From Corynebacterium sp. (GTDB lineage Bacteria; Actinomycetota; Actinomycetes; Mycobacteriales; Mycobacteriaceae): a stretch of DNA of 64,000 nt. The DNA lies in contig NZ_JAUNKC010000001.1 in assembly GCF_030532965.1 (NCBI RefSeq), positions 214,304 through 278,303 on the forward strand. The letters run 5' to 3'. Positions 38,845-51,110 of this stretch are shown one piece after another; the stretch's first letter is position 1; each line of letters starts with the position of its first letter. The notes below the pieces were generated by a model, which was not told where the DNA came from, made no database searches, and saw only the letters and a list, made by a program, of their open reading frames with translations. Both the position numbers and the translations under genes were made by a program.

Positions 38845-39227
38845 AAAAAAACTCGCTTTCTCAAAACCAGGGGAAACCCCCAAAGAAGTGTTCATTCATC
38901 GTGAAAGAGGAATGATGTGAAGAAACTGGCAACTCAGCACAACGTTAAGCCGAGGCAATAACACCATTACTTCGACAGAAAAATCTGTTAGGTTGGCTGC
39001 GTCACACAGAAAAAGTTACCTAACTCACTTTGCAATGGAGAACTAAAATAGTGATTTAGGTCATTTACAACCATTAGCTCACCCCCAACAACGGCCATGA
39101 ACTCGGTTTTCCATCCCCAATACCCCACCCCCATTATCTCCCCGGACTGGGAGTTGTTAATTTTGCGAAGACAACATTCACAATCTAGGTTGCAAATTTT
39201 GTGAATTCACAACCTAGACTCGCGAAT
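38845..39227. promoter_or_regulatory. mctC operon control region with candidate GlxR site, and downstream hairpin
   Basis: No gene is visible. AGTGATTTAGGTCATT at 39050-39065 matches the GlxR consensus TGTGA-N2-TA-N2-TCACA at most informative positions (GTGA, TA and TCA). TCTAGGTTG (39184-39192) with CAACCTAGA (39210-39218), around TTTGTGAATTCACAA, forms a hairpin just past the enoyl-CoA hydratase stop and may terminate it. The GlxR assignment is inference. Confidence 0.4.
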
Positions 39228-40037
39228 CTACCGGCCCCGGAAAACAGGTGCCCGCTTCTCACGACGCGCGGCCTTCGCTTCCGCCGCGTCTTCGCTCGCC
39301 CAGCACACGTCGTAAAGCTCCTGCTGCTGGGCGTCTAAGTTATAACTACCGTCGCGCTCGTTCAGCACCCCCTTCAGCTGCTTCATCGCCAATGGTGCAA
39401 GCGACGCCACTTCCTCGGCGAAATTCAATGCGGTTTGACTATCGCCAATCTTTGTCACGAATCCGACGACAGCTGCTTGTTCAGCGGTGACCCGCTGGTG
39501 GGCAATCAGCATGTTGCGAGCAATCGAGCCTCCCAAGAGATCCTGCGCCCGATTAATCGTCCACGAATCCAACGCAAAGCCGAGTGCTGCGGCGGGAACC
39601 CCGAACCACGCATTTTCGCCCGCCACCCGAAGGTCGCAGGCCAACGACAACTGACTACCCGCACCGACCGCTGGCCCTTGAATGTCCGCGATAACCGGAA
39701 CCGGCGAATTCACAATCGCCCGCAACATGGTGTGCAACGCCTCATGGAAACCACCACCATAAACGCCACCAGTTGCCTCCGCCTGAGTATCAGTTGGGCC
39801 GAGGTCAGCTCCGGCGCAAAAGGCTTTGCCATTGCCGCGGATCAAGACCGCCCGTGCGGTTTCACCTGGGCCATGCGAAGCCTCATGCACCGCGACCGCG
39901 ATCTTGCGGCACATATCTGTATTTAACGCATTGCGTTTTTCCGGGCGATTAAGAGTGAGGATTCGCACCTGCCCACTCGTTTCTACCAGCAATTCTTCAT
40001 CAGTTTCCGATTCCGCCACTACCCCACTGCCTTCCAT
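39228..40037 (-). CDS. Enoyl-CoA hydratase/isomerase (crotonase) family protein
   Basis: The 269-residue protein has crotonase landmarks: ILTLNRPEKRNALNTDM, the oxyanion loop GKAFCAGADLG, VIADIQGPAVGAGSQLSLACDLRVAGENAWFGVPAAALGF (in part), and GFVTKIGD. The usual second catalytic Glu region (GxxPE) is replaced by GFALDSW, so hydratase activity is not assured; it may act as an isomerase or on an unusual acyl-CoA. ATG 40037 is taken as start; TTG at 40067 would add ten residues. It is followed by a likely hairpin terminator and lies between mctC and an aldo/keto reductase. Confidence 0.87.
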   Translation of the reverse strand: MEGSGVVAESETDEELLVETSGQVRILTLNRPEKRNALNTDMCRKIAVAVHEASHGPGETARAVLIRGNGKAFCAGADLGPTDTQAEATGGVYGGGFHEALHTMLRAIVNSPVPVIADIQGPAVGAGSQLSLACDLRVAGENAWFGVPAAALGFALDSWTINRAQDLLGGSIARNMLIAHQRVTAEQAAVVGFVTKIGDSQTALNFAEEVASLAPLAMKQLKGVLNERDGSYNLDAQQQELYDVCWASEDAAEAKAARREKRAPVFRGR

Positions 40038-40079
40038 GTTTTTCAGTACTGTTTTATTATTCGGCAACGCGTATCGTTA

Positions 40080-40181
40080 TTACCCAGTAACCCGTGGCGC
40101 GTTTATCACCACCGCGTCACGGTCATGGTCGCCCATCAACCGGCCGAAAATGTCGCCCGCTTCGATAGCGCGGACGACCAT
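40080..40181 (-). CDS. Doubtful 33-residue open frame between the aldo/keto reductase and enoyl-CoA hydratase genes
   Basis: An ATG (40181) preceded by GTG opens a short frame with coding-like codon choice, ending GTT ACT GGG TAA at 40080. The peptide is soluble and charged. In-frame codons continue upstream toward the reductase stop, so it may be a gene fragment. The stop region coincides with TTACCCAGTAA, the sequence of one PadR operator. Support is weak. Confidence 0.2.
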   Translation of the reverse strand: MVVRAIEAGDIFGRLMGDHDRDAVVINAPRVTG

Positions 40182-40209
40182 CACATTCGTCTCGTACTCG
40201 CGCGCCGCG

Positions 40210-41073
40210 CTAGTCTACCTCGCCGGGAAACTCGGCCGGATCTGCATACATGCGCCCTGCGATGTCGCTATCGTCCAAGGCGGTCAGTGCCGCAACATCT
40301 TCGGGTGCTAGCTCCCAATCGAAGATCTCCAGGTTTTCCACTTGCCGCTCCGGGCTGGCGGCTTTCGGCACCGTCGACACCCCTAGCTGATACAGCCACC
40401 GCAAGACCACCTGTCCGGGAGTCTTGACAACACGACGCGCAATCTCTTCAATCACAGGGTGTCCAAGCACATGGCCCCGGGCCAGCGGCGACCACGCTTC
40501 GGTGATGATCCCTAATTCGTCATGTGTCGCGCGCATGCCAGCTTGGGAGAAACCGGGGTGCAATTCGATCTGGTTGAGCACCGGAACAACGCCGGTTTCC
40601 CGATGAATATCCGCCAAATGCTCAGCATTGAAATTCGCCACCGCCACGGATTGCAATTGTCCCAGTCCTTGAATTTTGGCTATCGCCGCGAAGCTCTCTA
40701 CGTATTTGCCGCCTTGCGGCCATGGCCAATGCACCATATAGCAATCGAGGTAATCGAGCCCGAGATCGGCAAGAGACTTTTGGAATGCGGTTTGCACCAA
40801 TCCTTCCCCGTGGTGGTCGTGCCACAGTTTGGATGTGACGAACAGTTCGTCGCGCGTGACATCACCTGCGGCAATGGCCTCGTTGATGGCCTTACCCACT
40901 TCCACTTCATTGCCATAAATGGCTGCGGTGTCGATATGCCGATAGCCGACTTCGATAGCCCTGCGAACGATGCCTACCGCTTCCGGCCCCGTTACTTTCC
41001 ATGTGCCGAATCCAATTGCGGGCATCTCGGTGCCGTCGTTAAGCGTAAAACTTGGAATGTTTCTAACTGCCAT
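40210..41073 (-). CDS. Aldo/keto reductase (2,5-diketo-gluconate reductase-like)
   Basis: The 287-residue NADPH-dependent TIM-barrel reductase carries the catalytic tetrad context: GYRHIDTAAIYGNE (Asp and Tyr), FVTSKLWHDHH (Lys) and CYMVHWPWP (His). The cofactor-binding end STVPKAASPERQVENLEIFDW is also present. It starts MAVRNIPSFTLNDG at 41073, giving normal family length; an upstream in-frame start at 41145 is unlikely. Substrate unknown. It is divergent from accD3. Confidence 0.92.
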   Translation of the reverse strand: MAVRNIPSFTLNDGTEMPAIGFGTWKVTGPEAVGIVRRAIEVGYRHIDTAAIYGNEVEVGKAINEAIAAGDVTRDELFVTSKLWHDHHGEGLVQTAFQKSLADLGLDYLDCYMVHWPWPQGGKYVESFAAIAKIQGLGQLQSVAVANFNAEHLADIHRETGVVPVLNQIELHPGFSQAGMRATHDELGIITEAWSPLARGHVLGHPVIEEIARRVVKTPGQVVLRWLYQLGVSTVPKAASPERQVENLEIFDWELAPEDVAALTALDDSDIAGRMYADPAEFPGEVD

Positions 41074-41176
41074 ACCCACGTTTGTACCCCTTTTTGAGTA
41101 ATCACGAGTGAAGTAAGGCTGATTCTTTTCCAAATACATCCACAATAGGGGGTGTCAAGGGGCTAATCTGTACCCC

Positions 41177-42688
41177 ATGACACGCATTTCCGCCCAGCAA
41201 CTCATTTCCGAAATTCTCGACCCACATTCGTTCATATCGTGGGACAAAGCCCCTCATTATGGGGATATTTCCGACGACTACGTGGCAGCCCTGGCCAAAG
41301 CCCGGGAGAAGTCCGGCGTCGACGAAGCAGTGGTCACCGGAGAGGGAACTGTCTTTGGCACCCGCGTTGCTTTCGTGCTCAGCGAGTTTGCGTTCCTCGG
41401 CGGTTCCATCGGCGCGGCAACCGCGCGCCGCATCATCGACGCAATCCATCGCGCTACAGAAGAACAACTCCCCCTGCTTATCTCACCGTCGTCGGGTGGC
41501 ACCCGCATGCAAGAAGGCACACCCGCGTTTGCACTCATGGTGTCGATCACCACGGCTGTTTACCGGCATAAAGACGCTCACCTGCCGTTTTTAGTGTATT
41601 TGCGCAATCCCACCACCGGCGGCGTTATGGCCTCCTGGGGTTCGGCCGGTCACTTCACCTTCGCCGAGCCCAATGCCCTGCTCGGGTTCCTCGGCCCTCG
41701 CGTTGTTGAGCTCACCACCGGCCGCCCGATTCCGGAAGGCGTGCAGACCGGTGAGAACTTGGCAGACAAAGGCGTCATCGACGGCGTCATTTCGCCGCAG
41801 CAACTGCGGGGATCTATGCGCAAGATCAACGACGTTTTATTGTCCCCGCCCGCGATCGCGGAACCTACTGTTCATGTTCCGGTCGCCGCCGCGCTTCCCG
41901 CCACCGCCTGGGACGCAATCACCGCGACCCGGCGCCACGACCGCCCCGGCTTACAGCAGCTTCTCGACGCGCTCGGCGCCGAGCAGGTGATCGCGCTGTC
42001 CGGTACCGGCGATGGCCGCACCTCCCCCACGATAAAGGTGGTATTGACCCGGATCGGAGGTCGGCCGGTCGTCGTTATTGGCCAGGATCGTCACAATCAG
42101 CCACCGCTTGCAGAAACCGAAATGGGGCCTGCCGCACTGCGGTTCGCCCGGCGCGGCATAGCGTTGGCGCATCAGCTCCAGATCCCGCTCATTTCGATCA
42201 TTGATACCACTGGTGCGGAATTGTCGCAGGCGGCTGAGGAATCCGGGATGGCCGGTTCGATTGCCCGAACGCTCGGCGAGCTTGTCGATGTCGACGTGCC
42301 TACCGTTTCCGTTATTCTCGGCCAAGGCTGTGGCGGCGGTGCGTTAGCGATGCTGCCCGCCGATAAGGTATTAGCCGCCGCGAATGGCTGGTTATCGCCG
42401 TTGCCACCGGAGGGCGCGTCGGCGATCATTTACCGCGACACCACCCATGCGCCGCAGATGATGCAGGACCAAGGCGTATCCGCGCAGGCGTTGTTGGAGG
42501 CGGGAATCATCGACGACATCATCCCTGAGGCCCCCGATGCGGCCGAGGAACCAACGGAGTTTATCCAACGGGTGATTGAGCACATCACCCACGCATTGTG
42601 GGAGTTGGAGAATAATCCCAAGCGGGTGGGCCGGGAGCAACGTTTCCGCCATTACGAGCGGTTGGCTGATTCGTTGATTGGCGACTAG
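41177..42688 (+). CDS. accD3: Fused acetyl-CoA carboxylase carboxyltransferase beta/alpha subunit AccD3
   Basis: The 503-residue protein joins an AccD-like half (~1-225: VVTGEGTVFGTRVAFVLSEFAFLGGSIG, SPSSGGTRMQEGTPA, NPTTGGVMASWGSAGH, GFLGPRVVE) to an AccA-like half (~240-500: VVIGQDRHNQPPLAETEMGPAALRFARR (in part), LISIIDTTGAELSQ, GQGCGGGALAMLPAD). It lacks the N-terminal zinc finger of proteobacterial AccD. In Corynebacteriales this fusion transfers carboxyl groups to acetyl-CoA to make malonyl-CoA for fatty-acid synthesis. It is transcribed alone and ends at a very strong hairpin. Confidence 0.92.
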   Translation: MTRISAQQLISEILDPHSFISWDKAPHYGDISDDYVAALAKAREKSGVDEAVVTGEGTVFGTRVAFVLSEFAFLGGSIGAATARRIIDAIHRATEEQLPLLISPSSGGTRMQEGTPAFALMVSITTAVYRHKDAHLPFLVYLRNPTTGGVMASWGSAGHFTFAEPNALLGFLGPRVVELTTGRPIPEGVQTGENLADKGVIDGVISPQQLRGSMRKINDVLLSPPAIAEPTVHVPVAAALPATAWDAITATRRHDRPGLQQLLDALGAEQVIALSGTGDGRTSPTIKVVLTRIGGRPVVVIGQDRHNQPPLAETEMGPAALRFARRGIALAHQLQIPLISIIDTTGAELSQAAEESGMAGSIARTLGELVDVDVPTVSVILGQGCGGGALAMLPADKVLAAANGWLSPLPPEGASAIIYRDTTHAPQMMQDQGVSAQALLEAGIIDDIIPEAPDAAEEPTEFIQRVIEHITHALWELENNPKRVGREQRFRHYERLADSLIGD

Positions 42689-42694
42689 GGAAGC

Positions 42695-42745
42695 AAAAAT
42701 CCGGTTACCTACCGAAAAACAACTGTTCGGGGTAACCGGATTTTT
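42695..42745. terminator. Bidirectional terminator between accD3 and FKBP
   Basis: A perfect 15-bp stem, AAAAATCCGGTTACC (42695-42709) with GGTAACCGGATTTTT (42731-42745), with A/T tails suited to both converging genes. Confidence 0.95.
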
Positions 42746-42753
42746 CTTGCGGA

Positions 42754-43113
42754 TTAACCGACGCTGATCAAGTCGATGACGAAAACCAAGGTGTGCCCAG
42801 CCAGTGGGTGGTTAACGCCTTCGGGGCCATAGGCGGCCTCTGGCGGGATGATTAACTGACGACGCCCGCCAACCTTCATGCCGGGGATGCCCTCTTGCCA
42901 GCCAGCGATGAGGTTGGCTAGCGGGAATTCAATTGTTTGGCCACGATCCCAGGACGAATCGAACTCCTGGCCGGTTTCGAAGTCGACACCAACGTAGTGG
43001 ACTTCCACCAGACCATTCGGCAGTGCCTCCGGACCGTCACCTTCGATGAGGTCGGTGATGACCAGGTCCTCTGGGGCTGGGCCGGTTGGTTTTTCAATAA
43101 CTGGCTTCTCCAT
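42754..43113 (-). CDS. FKBP-type peptidyl-prolyl cis-trans isomerase
   Basis: The 119-residue protein is a single FKBP domain: VEVHYVGVDFETGQEFDSSWDRGQTIEFPL (in part) carries the Tyr/Asp/Phe pocket residues. GWQEGIPGMKVGGRRQLIIPPEAAYG is the second signature, and LVFVIDLISVG closes the domain. There is no signal peptide, so it acts in the cytoplasm as a folding helper. It lies downstream of gltA behind a likely terminator and converges with accD3. Confidence 0.95.
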   Translation of the reverse strand: MEKPVIEKPTGPAPEDLVITDLIEGDGPEALPNGLVEVHYVGVDFETGQEFDSSWDRGQTIEFPLANLIAGWQEGIPGMKVGGRRQLIIPPEAAYGPEGVNHPLAGHTLVFVIDLISVG

Positions 43114-43163
43114 GGGGGATGAATCTCCTTTGGACTGTGAAGAAAGAATAAAGCAACCGACAA

Positions 43164-43218
43164 GAGCCGGTCACGAAAACTCCCATCCTATTGTAGTGGG
43201 TGTTTGCGTAACCGGCTC
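43164..43218 (-). terminator. Probable gltA terminator
   Basis: GAGCCGGTCACG (43164-43175) pairs with CGTAACCGGCTC (43207-43218) with one mismatch. On the minus strand the stem is followed by a T-rich stretch. It lies 70 bases past the gltA stop. Confidence 0.6.
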
Positions 43219-43285
43219 CATTTTGCAGCTCAATTATGATTCCGCATCACAATTGTTTTGCATCGAAGTGGGTGTTCCAGCCTGA

Positions 43286-44578
<1,293 letters not shown>

Positions 44579-44650
44579 AGCTTCCCTTTCATTTTTATTG
44601 AGGACTCACGACACCGGGAATGGTAACTAGTTCCCAGCGAAGTTGAAGAA

Positions 44651-44680
44651 ACTATAGTAGTGCCAAAACTTTATGCACAA
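44651..44680 (-). promoter_or_regulatory. Candidate gltA promoter
   Basis: On the minus strand TTGTGC (plus 44675-44680) and TATAGT (plus 44651-44656) are separated by 18 bases, about 75 bases upstream of the gltA GTG start. Confidence 0.4.
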
Positions 44681-46472
<1,792 letters not shown>

Positions 46473-46501
46473 TTCGAGACGCCAGTAGTTTTCGCAGGAA
46501 A

Positions 46502-46545
46502 AACGCACGCACACGCGGACTTTCTACCGCAGTTGCGTGCGTTTG
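46502..46545 (+). terminator. serC terminator
   Basis: AAACGCACGCA (46502-46512) pairs perfectly with TGCGTGCGTTT (46535-46545), with an inner GCGG/CCGC stem. It is 30 bases past the serC stop. Confidence 0.75.
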
Positions 46546-46604
46546 TGCGTTAAGGTGGGTACTTAAATCACATGAGCAACACCAATTAAGGAGCTGGTGT
46601 ATTA

Positions 46605-47618
46605 ATGCAGGAACTCTTCTTGGTACCCGCCGAGTCGACTGCGCGATCATTGGTGCTTCGCACCGAGGACGATCAACAGTTCTTCCTCGTCGTCACCGAT
46701 GAGCTCCGCTCCGCGCTCGTTGAACAGGAACCAAAACACAGTTATTCCCCGGCTCACGCCTTGAAAGACGACGAAGAATCAACCACCGATTCTCACGTCG
46801 GCCTTGGGTTGAGTTCGGTACAGACAGAAGACAGTGGCACCGCAAGCCAATCACCGATTGATTCCATCACGCCGCTGCAACCAATGACCCCGCTGGCCGA
46901 GATCGGGGACACGGCGACCGCCCGCGAAGTAGATCCGCGTTTGTCGGCACCGCTTAAAATGACACCCCGGGAGATCCAGGAACGCATCCGCGCAGGCGCA
47001 TCGGTCGCCGATATTGCTGAGCTTAACGACGTCCCCGCGTCGCGGATCGAAAGCTACGCCCACCCGGTACTGTTAGAGCGGGCGCGACTTGCGGATCTCG
47101 CCAAACGGGCGCACCCAGTTCGCGACGATGGCCCCGCCAAACTGACGCTGTGGGAAATACTTGCCACAGCTTTTGCCGCCCGTGGTCTTGACCTATCCAC
47201 CACCCACTGGGACACCTATCGCGATGGCGCCGGGCAATGGGTGGTTACGGTTAACTGGACGGTTGGGGTCAGCGACAACGTCGCCGAGTGGTCCTATCAC
47301 CGGCACGGAACTTCCAGCGCAACCGCCGTCGCCCGAAATAGCCTGGCGGCCGATCTGATAGATCCCGATTTTGTGCAGCCGGTGCGCAGCCTGACAGCGG
47401 TCACCTCGCCGATCCCAGTGGTTCGCGACGAGGATTTACCAGAGGATTTCCACGAGGAATCCGAACGTCCACCTGCCCCACCCGCGCAGGAAACAACGGG
47501 TGAGGATCTGGTGCAACATCCACCGCCGCAAACGAAACGGCGTCGAAAAGCAGTCACCCCACACTGGGAAGACGTGCTGTTAGGGGTTCGCACCAGCACT
47601 AAGCGGCCTCGGAAATAA
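46605..47618 (+). CDS. sepH: Septation protein SepH (DUF3071)
   Basis: The 337-residue protein has the SepH N-terminal DUF3071: QELFLVPAESTARSLVLRTEDDQQFFLVV at the start, LKMTPREIQERIRAGASVADIAELNDVPASRIE forming a helix-turn-helix, and SYAHPVLLERARLADLAKRAHPV. A less conserved middle and a charged, Lys/Arg-rich C-terminus (QTKRRRKAVTPHWEDVLLGV) follow. SepH stimulates FtsZ assembly in Streptomyces and mycobacteria. Location directly after serC is conserved. An acidic linker (~45-105) is probably disordered. Confidence 0.93.
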   Translation: MQELFLVPAESTARSLVLRTEDDQQFFLVVTDELRSALVEQEPKHSYSPAHALKDDEESTTDSHVGLGLSSVQTEDSGTASQSPIDSITPLQPMTPLAEIGDTATAREVDPRLSAPLKMTPREIQERIRAGASVADIAELNDVPASRIESYAHPVLLERARLADLAKRAHPVRDDGPAKLTLWEILATAFAARGLDLSTTHWDTYRDGAGQWVVTVNWTVGVSDNVAEWSYHRHGTSSATAVARNSLAADLIDPDFVQPVRSLTAVTSPIPVVRDEDLPEDFHEESERPPAPPAQETTGEDLVQHPPPQTKRRRKAVTPHWEDVLLGVRTSTKRPRK

Positions 47619-47652
47619 AGTCACTTTCCATCACATTGCAGGAGGATAATAC

Positions 47653-48564
47653 GTGGATTCGCAGCCACAAGATCTCGTTATTACCTTGTGGTTTGTCACT
47701 GCCGCCGATCCACAACGGGTGATTGCCGCTACCCCGCGCGCAGATCGCGGTTTTGGGCGCAAACTGTTATCCCAGCTCAATCCCCGCTGGTCGGTCACCC
47801 CCATCGGCCAATTCGCCTTAAACCGCTCCGCCCAAGTGTCGCCGGGTGAATTTTACATCGCAGGTTTCGCCGGGTTGTCAGTAATCCAAACGGTAATCAC
47901 CGGAACGACCACATTATCCGCGCTCAATGCCCGGCTGCGCACCGCGATTCCGGCGTTGGACGTCTACGCTTTTGCCACCAATCCGGCAACCGGTTTCGGC
48001 GGCTTCGCCCACTGGCGAGCCGGAACGTTGAAGCGCTCGTTCTGCGCCGAACCGCAACGCGTCTATGAGGACATCGGCCTGGTGGAACCCTTCGAAAACC
48101 AATTCTGGGCGGGAACCACCAGCTCCAAACACAGCGGGATTGCGTTGCCTTTTGAGCCGATCGCTCTGGCGGACGAAGCCCAACGCTATTGGTTAGGGTT
48201 CGATGTCTTAACCGCGCCAGACATCAATGTCGTTGCCTACGCCATCGACGGTCGCCCCGAACCCAAAATCGCGCAACCTAAAAAACCCGACGTCGGTCAG
48301 CTTTCTGCAACCGCTTCCGCCCAATTAGGACTGGGACGCACCCGGCGCGACTATGACGATTACGAGGGGGTTCATGAATTCGACGAGCTGATAGCGGAAA
48401 CCGATTTCAGCCAAGAATTGCAGCGCATCGCCCGTACGACTATGTCCCGCGCTAAAACTCGGGCCAGAAAAGTAGGCAAGAAGGTGTCGGTGACATTGGG
48501 CCAGCTGCATGAGCGGTTACGCCATATCGACCAAGTTACGCCACCAAAACGCCCCGAGAAATAA
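47653..48564 (+). CDS. DUF6928-like protein of unknown function
   Basis: The 303-residue protein, started by GTG with a strong AGGAGG box, matches the pattern I know for DUF6928: ADPQRVIAATPRADR, WSVTPIGQFAL, GEFYIAGFAGLSVI, VYAFATNPATGFGGFAHWRAGTLKRSF and VYEDIGLVEPFENQFWAG. No function is known for that family. The C-terminal ~90 residues are charged and include a helical basic stretch (RTTMSRAKTRARKVGKKV) that could bind nucleic acid. It follows sepH by 34 bases, so co-transcription is likely. The stop is seven bases from the convergent TrmH gene. Confidence 0.7.
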   Translation: MDSQPQDLVITLWFVTAADPQRVIAATPRADRGFGRKLLSQLNPRWSVTPIGQFALNRSAQVSPGEFYIAGFAGLSVIQTVITGTTTLSALNARLRTAIPALDVYAFATNPATGFGGFAHWRAGTLKRSFCAEPQRVYEDIGLVEPFENQFWAGTTSSKHSGIALPFEPIALADEAQRYWLGFDVLTAPDINVVAYAIDGRPEPKIAQPKKPDVGQLSATASAQLGLGRTRRDYDDYEGVHEFDELIAETDFSQELQRIARTTMSRAKTRARKVGKKVSVTLGQLHERLRHIDQVTPPKRPEK

Positions 48565-48571
48565 CAGAGTC

Positions 48572-49417
48572 TTAGCCGCGTAGCCGTTCGTAAAACGCGA
48601 TGGCCGCGGCTGTTGCCAGGTTCAGCGAATCTGTACCTGGCGACATGGGGATTTTAGCCCTCACGTGGGTGGCGCGCATCGCATGTTCGGTCAGCCCTGG
48701 GCCTTCCGCGCCGACTAATAACGCGACTTTGGGATAGGGTGTGCCGGTGTCGTCGTAAAGCGCCTGCGCCAGTGGCACCGCGTCTTCGTGCGGGGTGAGG
48801 GACACCAGGTGGAATCCGGCGTCGATGAGTGTGCTCAGCCCCCATTGCCAATTGGTGAATTTTCCGTCGAAGTGGGCAAACGGGGTGCGCAAGACGTGTC
48901 CCATGGATACCCGAACGACCCGACGATATAGCGGGTCTGCGCAGCCATTGCCGAAGAGAACCGCGTCGACTCCCATTCCTGCGGCATTTCGGAACATGGA
49001 ACCGATGTTTTCGTGGTCGCCTACCCCTTCCAACACCACCACGGTTGTTGCGTCTGTGATCGCGTCGTCGATGCTGAGCGCCGGTGCCCGGTCGGCGGAG
49101 GCGAGTAAGCCACGGTGCATATCGAAGCCCGCTGCTTCGGCTAGCGTGGTCCGGTCCACGCTGTACACCGGGATGTCCGCTGCGGCGATCTGCTGCGCGA
49201 TTTCGGGATCGGCTAGGAAGCTTTCGAGCTTGTGGGGGAACCCGACGATGCAGCGCACGGGAAACCGTGAGGCGAGTAACCGCCCCACCACAAGTGGGCC
49301 TTCTGCTATCACGAGACCTTTTCCGCCGGGCAGGTCGGGGCGATTATCGGAGTGTTTGAGGTCGCAGAAGTCGGCGAGCCGGGGGTCGGTGGGGGCGGCG
49401 ATATGCGGGAAATCCAT
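48572..49417 (-). CDS. TrmH/SpoU-family RNA 2'-O-methyltransferase
   Basis: The 281-residue SPOUT methyltransferase shows the three SpoU motifs: NIGSMFRNAAGMGVDAVLF (motif 1), VALLVGAEGPGLTEH (motif 2) and IPMSPGTDSLNLATAAAIAFYE (motif 3), which form the knotted SAM site. An N-terminal substrate-binding domain (~1-110) precedes them. It methylates a ribose in rRNA or tRNA; the exact site cannot be told. Confidence 0.93.
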   Translation of the reverse strand: MDFPHIAAPTDPRLADFCDLKHSDNRPDLPGGKGLVIAEGPLVVGRLLASRFPVRCIVGFPHKLESFLADPEIAQQIAAADIPVYSVDRTTLAEAAGFDMHRGLLASADRAPALSIDDAITDATTVVVLEGVGDHENIGSMFRNAAGMGVDAVLFGNGCADPLYRRVVRVSMGHVLRTPFAHFDGKFTNWQWGLSTLIDAGFHLVSLTPHEDAVPLAQALYDDTGTPYPKVALLVGAEGPGLTEHAMRATHVRAKIPMSPGTDSLNLATAAAIAFYERLRG

Positions 49418-49581
49418 AGCTAGTTACTCTAAAACAGCCAGCGCATCTGCCGCACCTTCGCCCACGTTGAACCTCTATGCCTGCGCTTAAAAGTCGGTCG
49501 CCGCACCTGGAAAAACCAGCCCGGGTGACCGGTTGGCCAAAGCAACCCATATGGTGTCAGGAACAGGTTCCGGTGTGCATG

Positions 49582-49607
49582 AAAAAATCCGCGCCGAAGC
49601 GCGGATT
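49582..49607 (-). terminator. Terminator of the NCS2 permease gene
   Basis: On the minus strand AATCCGCGC-TTCG-GCGCGGATT is followed directly by a run of six T residues in total (plus-strand 49582-49587). The tetraloop is UUCG, a particularly stable one. Confidence 0.92.
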
Positions 49608-49620
49608 AATCTGATCGGTG

Positions 49621-51087
49621 TTAGCCGATTGCTTGGAGAATTGGGTCAGCTGCGAAGAAGACTAGGAAAAGCGCAGCCAAGAGCCACATGATCCAGTGGA
49701 CTTCCTTCACCTTGCCAGCCGCGGTGGTCATCAAAACGTATGCGATGAACCCAACGCCGATGCCGTTGGCAATGGAGTAGGTAAATGGCATGACCACGAT
49801 GGTCAAGAAAGCAGGAAGTGCGATGTGGAACTTAGTGAAGTCGATATCCCGAACTTGGGAGATCATCAACGCACCCACTACGACCAATACGGGTGCTGCT
49901 GCTTCGATCGGGACGATGGAATACAGCGGGGTTAAAAACATCGCCAGGAGGAAGAGCACACCGGTGACGACGTTAGCTAAGCCGGTTCGGGCACCATCGG
50001 CGATGCCTGCTGCGGAGTCGATATAAACGGTGTTGGAGGAGGCGGAAGCGCCGCCACCCACAATTGCGCCCGCGCCTTCGACAATCAGCGCTGCCTTCAT
50101 GTTGGGCAGGTTGCCGTTTTCGTCTACTAAGTCTGCCTGCTTACCCAGCGCGGTCATTGTTCCCATCGCGTCGAAGAAGTTGGCAAGAACCAGGGTGAAC
50201 AGCAGCATTGTTGCGGCCAGCACGCCCACCCGGCTGAATGCGCCGATAAGGGAGACATCGCCGACCAGCGAGAGATCCGGCAGACCACCGATCGAGTCTG
50301 GTAGGACTGGCACCGCGAGCGACCAACCGGTTGGGACTGGCTTGCCGTCGACGAAGGAAGGGCCAGCGCCGGTTGCGGCTTCAACGATCATGGCGATGAT
50401 GGTGGTTGCGACGATACCGATGAAAAGTCCGCCTCGAACATTACGCACTACCAAAACACCGCAGATCACGAGGCCTATGACGAATACAAAGGTCGGCCAG
50501 GATGCAATCGAGCCACCCATACCCAGGCTGACTGGCACGGTGGTTCCCGCCGCGTCTGGAATACGGCGGACGAAACCGGCGTCGACTAAACCGATGAGGG
50601 CGATGAACATGCCGATACCCACGCCCATGGCGGCTTTGATCGAGGACGGGATCGCTTCAAATACGGCGGTTCGGAAACCGGAAACTGCCAAGATTACGAT
50701 GACAATACCGTCGAGGACCACCAGGCCCATCGCTTCTTCCCACGAGAGTCCTTCGGAACTGACCATGGTCACAGCAACCAACGTGTTAATGCCCAGGCCT
50801 GTGGCAATGCCGAATGGGTATCTGGCGATTAACCCGAATGCAATGGTCATCACGCCGGCGGCTAACGCGGTTGCGGCTGCGACCTGTGGAATTCCTAGTA
50901 CTTTGCCATTGACATCTTCCCCGGTGCCAATGATGAGTGGATTCAGGATGATGATGTACGCCATCGCGAAAAAGGTAACTACACCAGCCCGAATCTCGGT
51001 GCTTAAAGTGGAGCCCCGTTCCGTAATGTGGAAAAAGCGATCCAGCGCACTTTGTTGCGCGGCTGACCCCACGGTGGATTCTGCCAT
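49621..51087 (-). CDS. NCS2-family (AzgA-like) purine permease
   Basis: The 488-residue permease has about 12-14 membrane helices and AzgA-branch features: FFHITERGSTLSTEIRAGVVTFFAMAYIIILNP (in part) at the start, GLGINTLVAVTMV, NFFDAMGTMTALGKQADLVD and GGGASASSNTVYIDSAAGI. Such proteins import hypoxanthine, guanine or adenine by proton symport. ATG 51087 is chosen; an in-frame extension to 51162 lacks conservation. Its 5' leader contains two perfect or near-perfect hairpins, which may regulate it. A strong terminator follows. Confidence 0.92.
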   Translation of the reverse strand: MAESTVGSAAQQSALDRFFHITERGSTLSTEIRAGVVTFFAMAYIIILNPLIIGTGEDVNGKVLGIPQVAAATALAAGVMTIAFGLIARYPFGIATGLGINTLVAVTMVSSEGLSWEEAMGLVVLDGIVIVILAVSGFRTAVFEAIPSSIKAAMGVGIGMFIALIGLVDAGFVRRIPDAAGTTVPVSLGMGGSIASWPTFVFVIGLVICGVLVVRNVRGGLFIGIVATTIIAMIVEAATGAGPSFVDGKPVPTGWSLAVPVLPDSIGGLPDLSLVGDVSLIGAFSRVGVLAATMLLFTLVLANFFDAMGTMTALGKQADLVDENGNLPNMKAALIVEGAGAIVGGGASASSNTVYIDSAAGIADGARTGLANVVTGVLFLLAMFLTPLYSIVPIEAAAPVLVVVGALMISQVRDIDFTKFHIALPAFLTIVVMPFTYSIANGIGVGFIAYVLMTTAAGKVKEVHWIMWLLAALFLVFFAADPILQAIG

Positions 51088-51110
51088 TTCTTCTCCAAGT
51101 AAGTGTGAAG

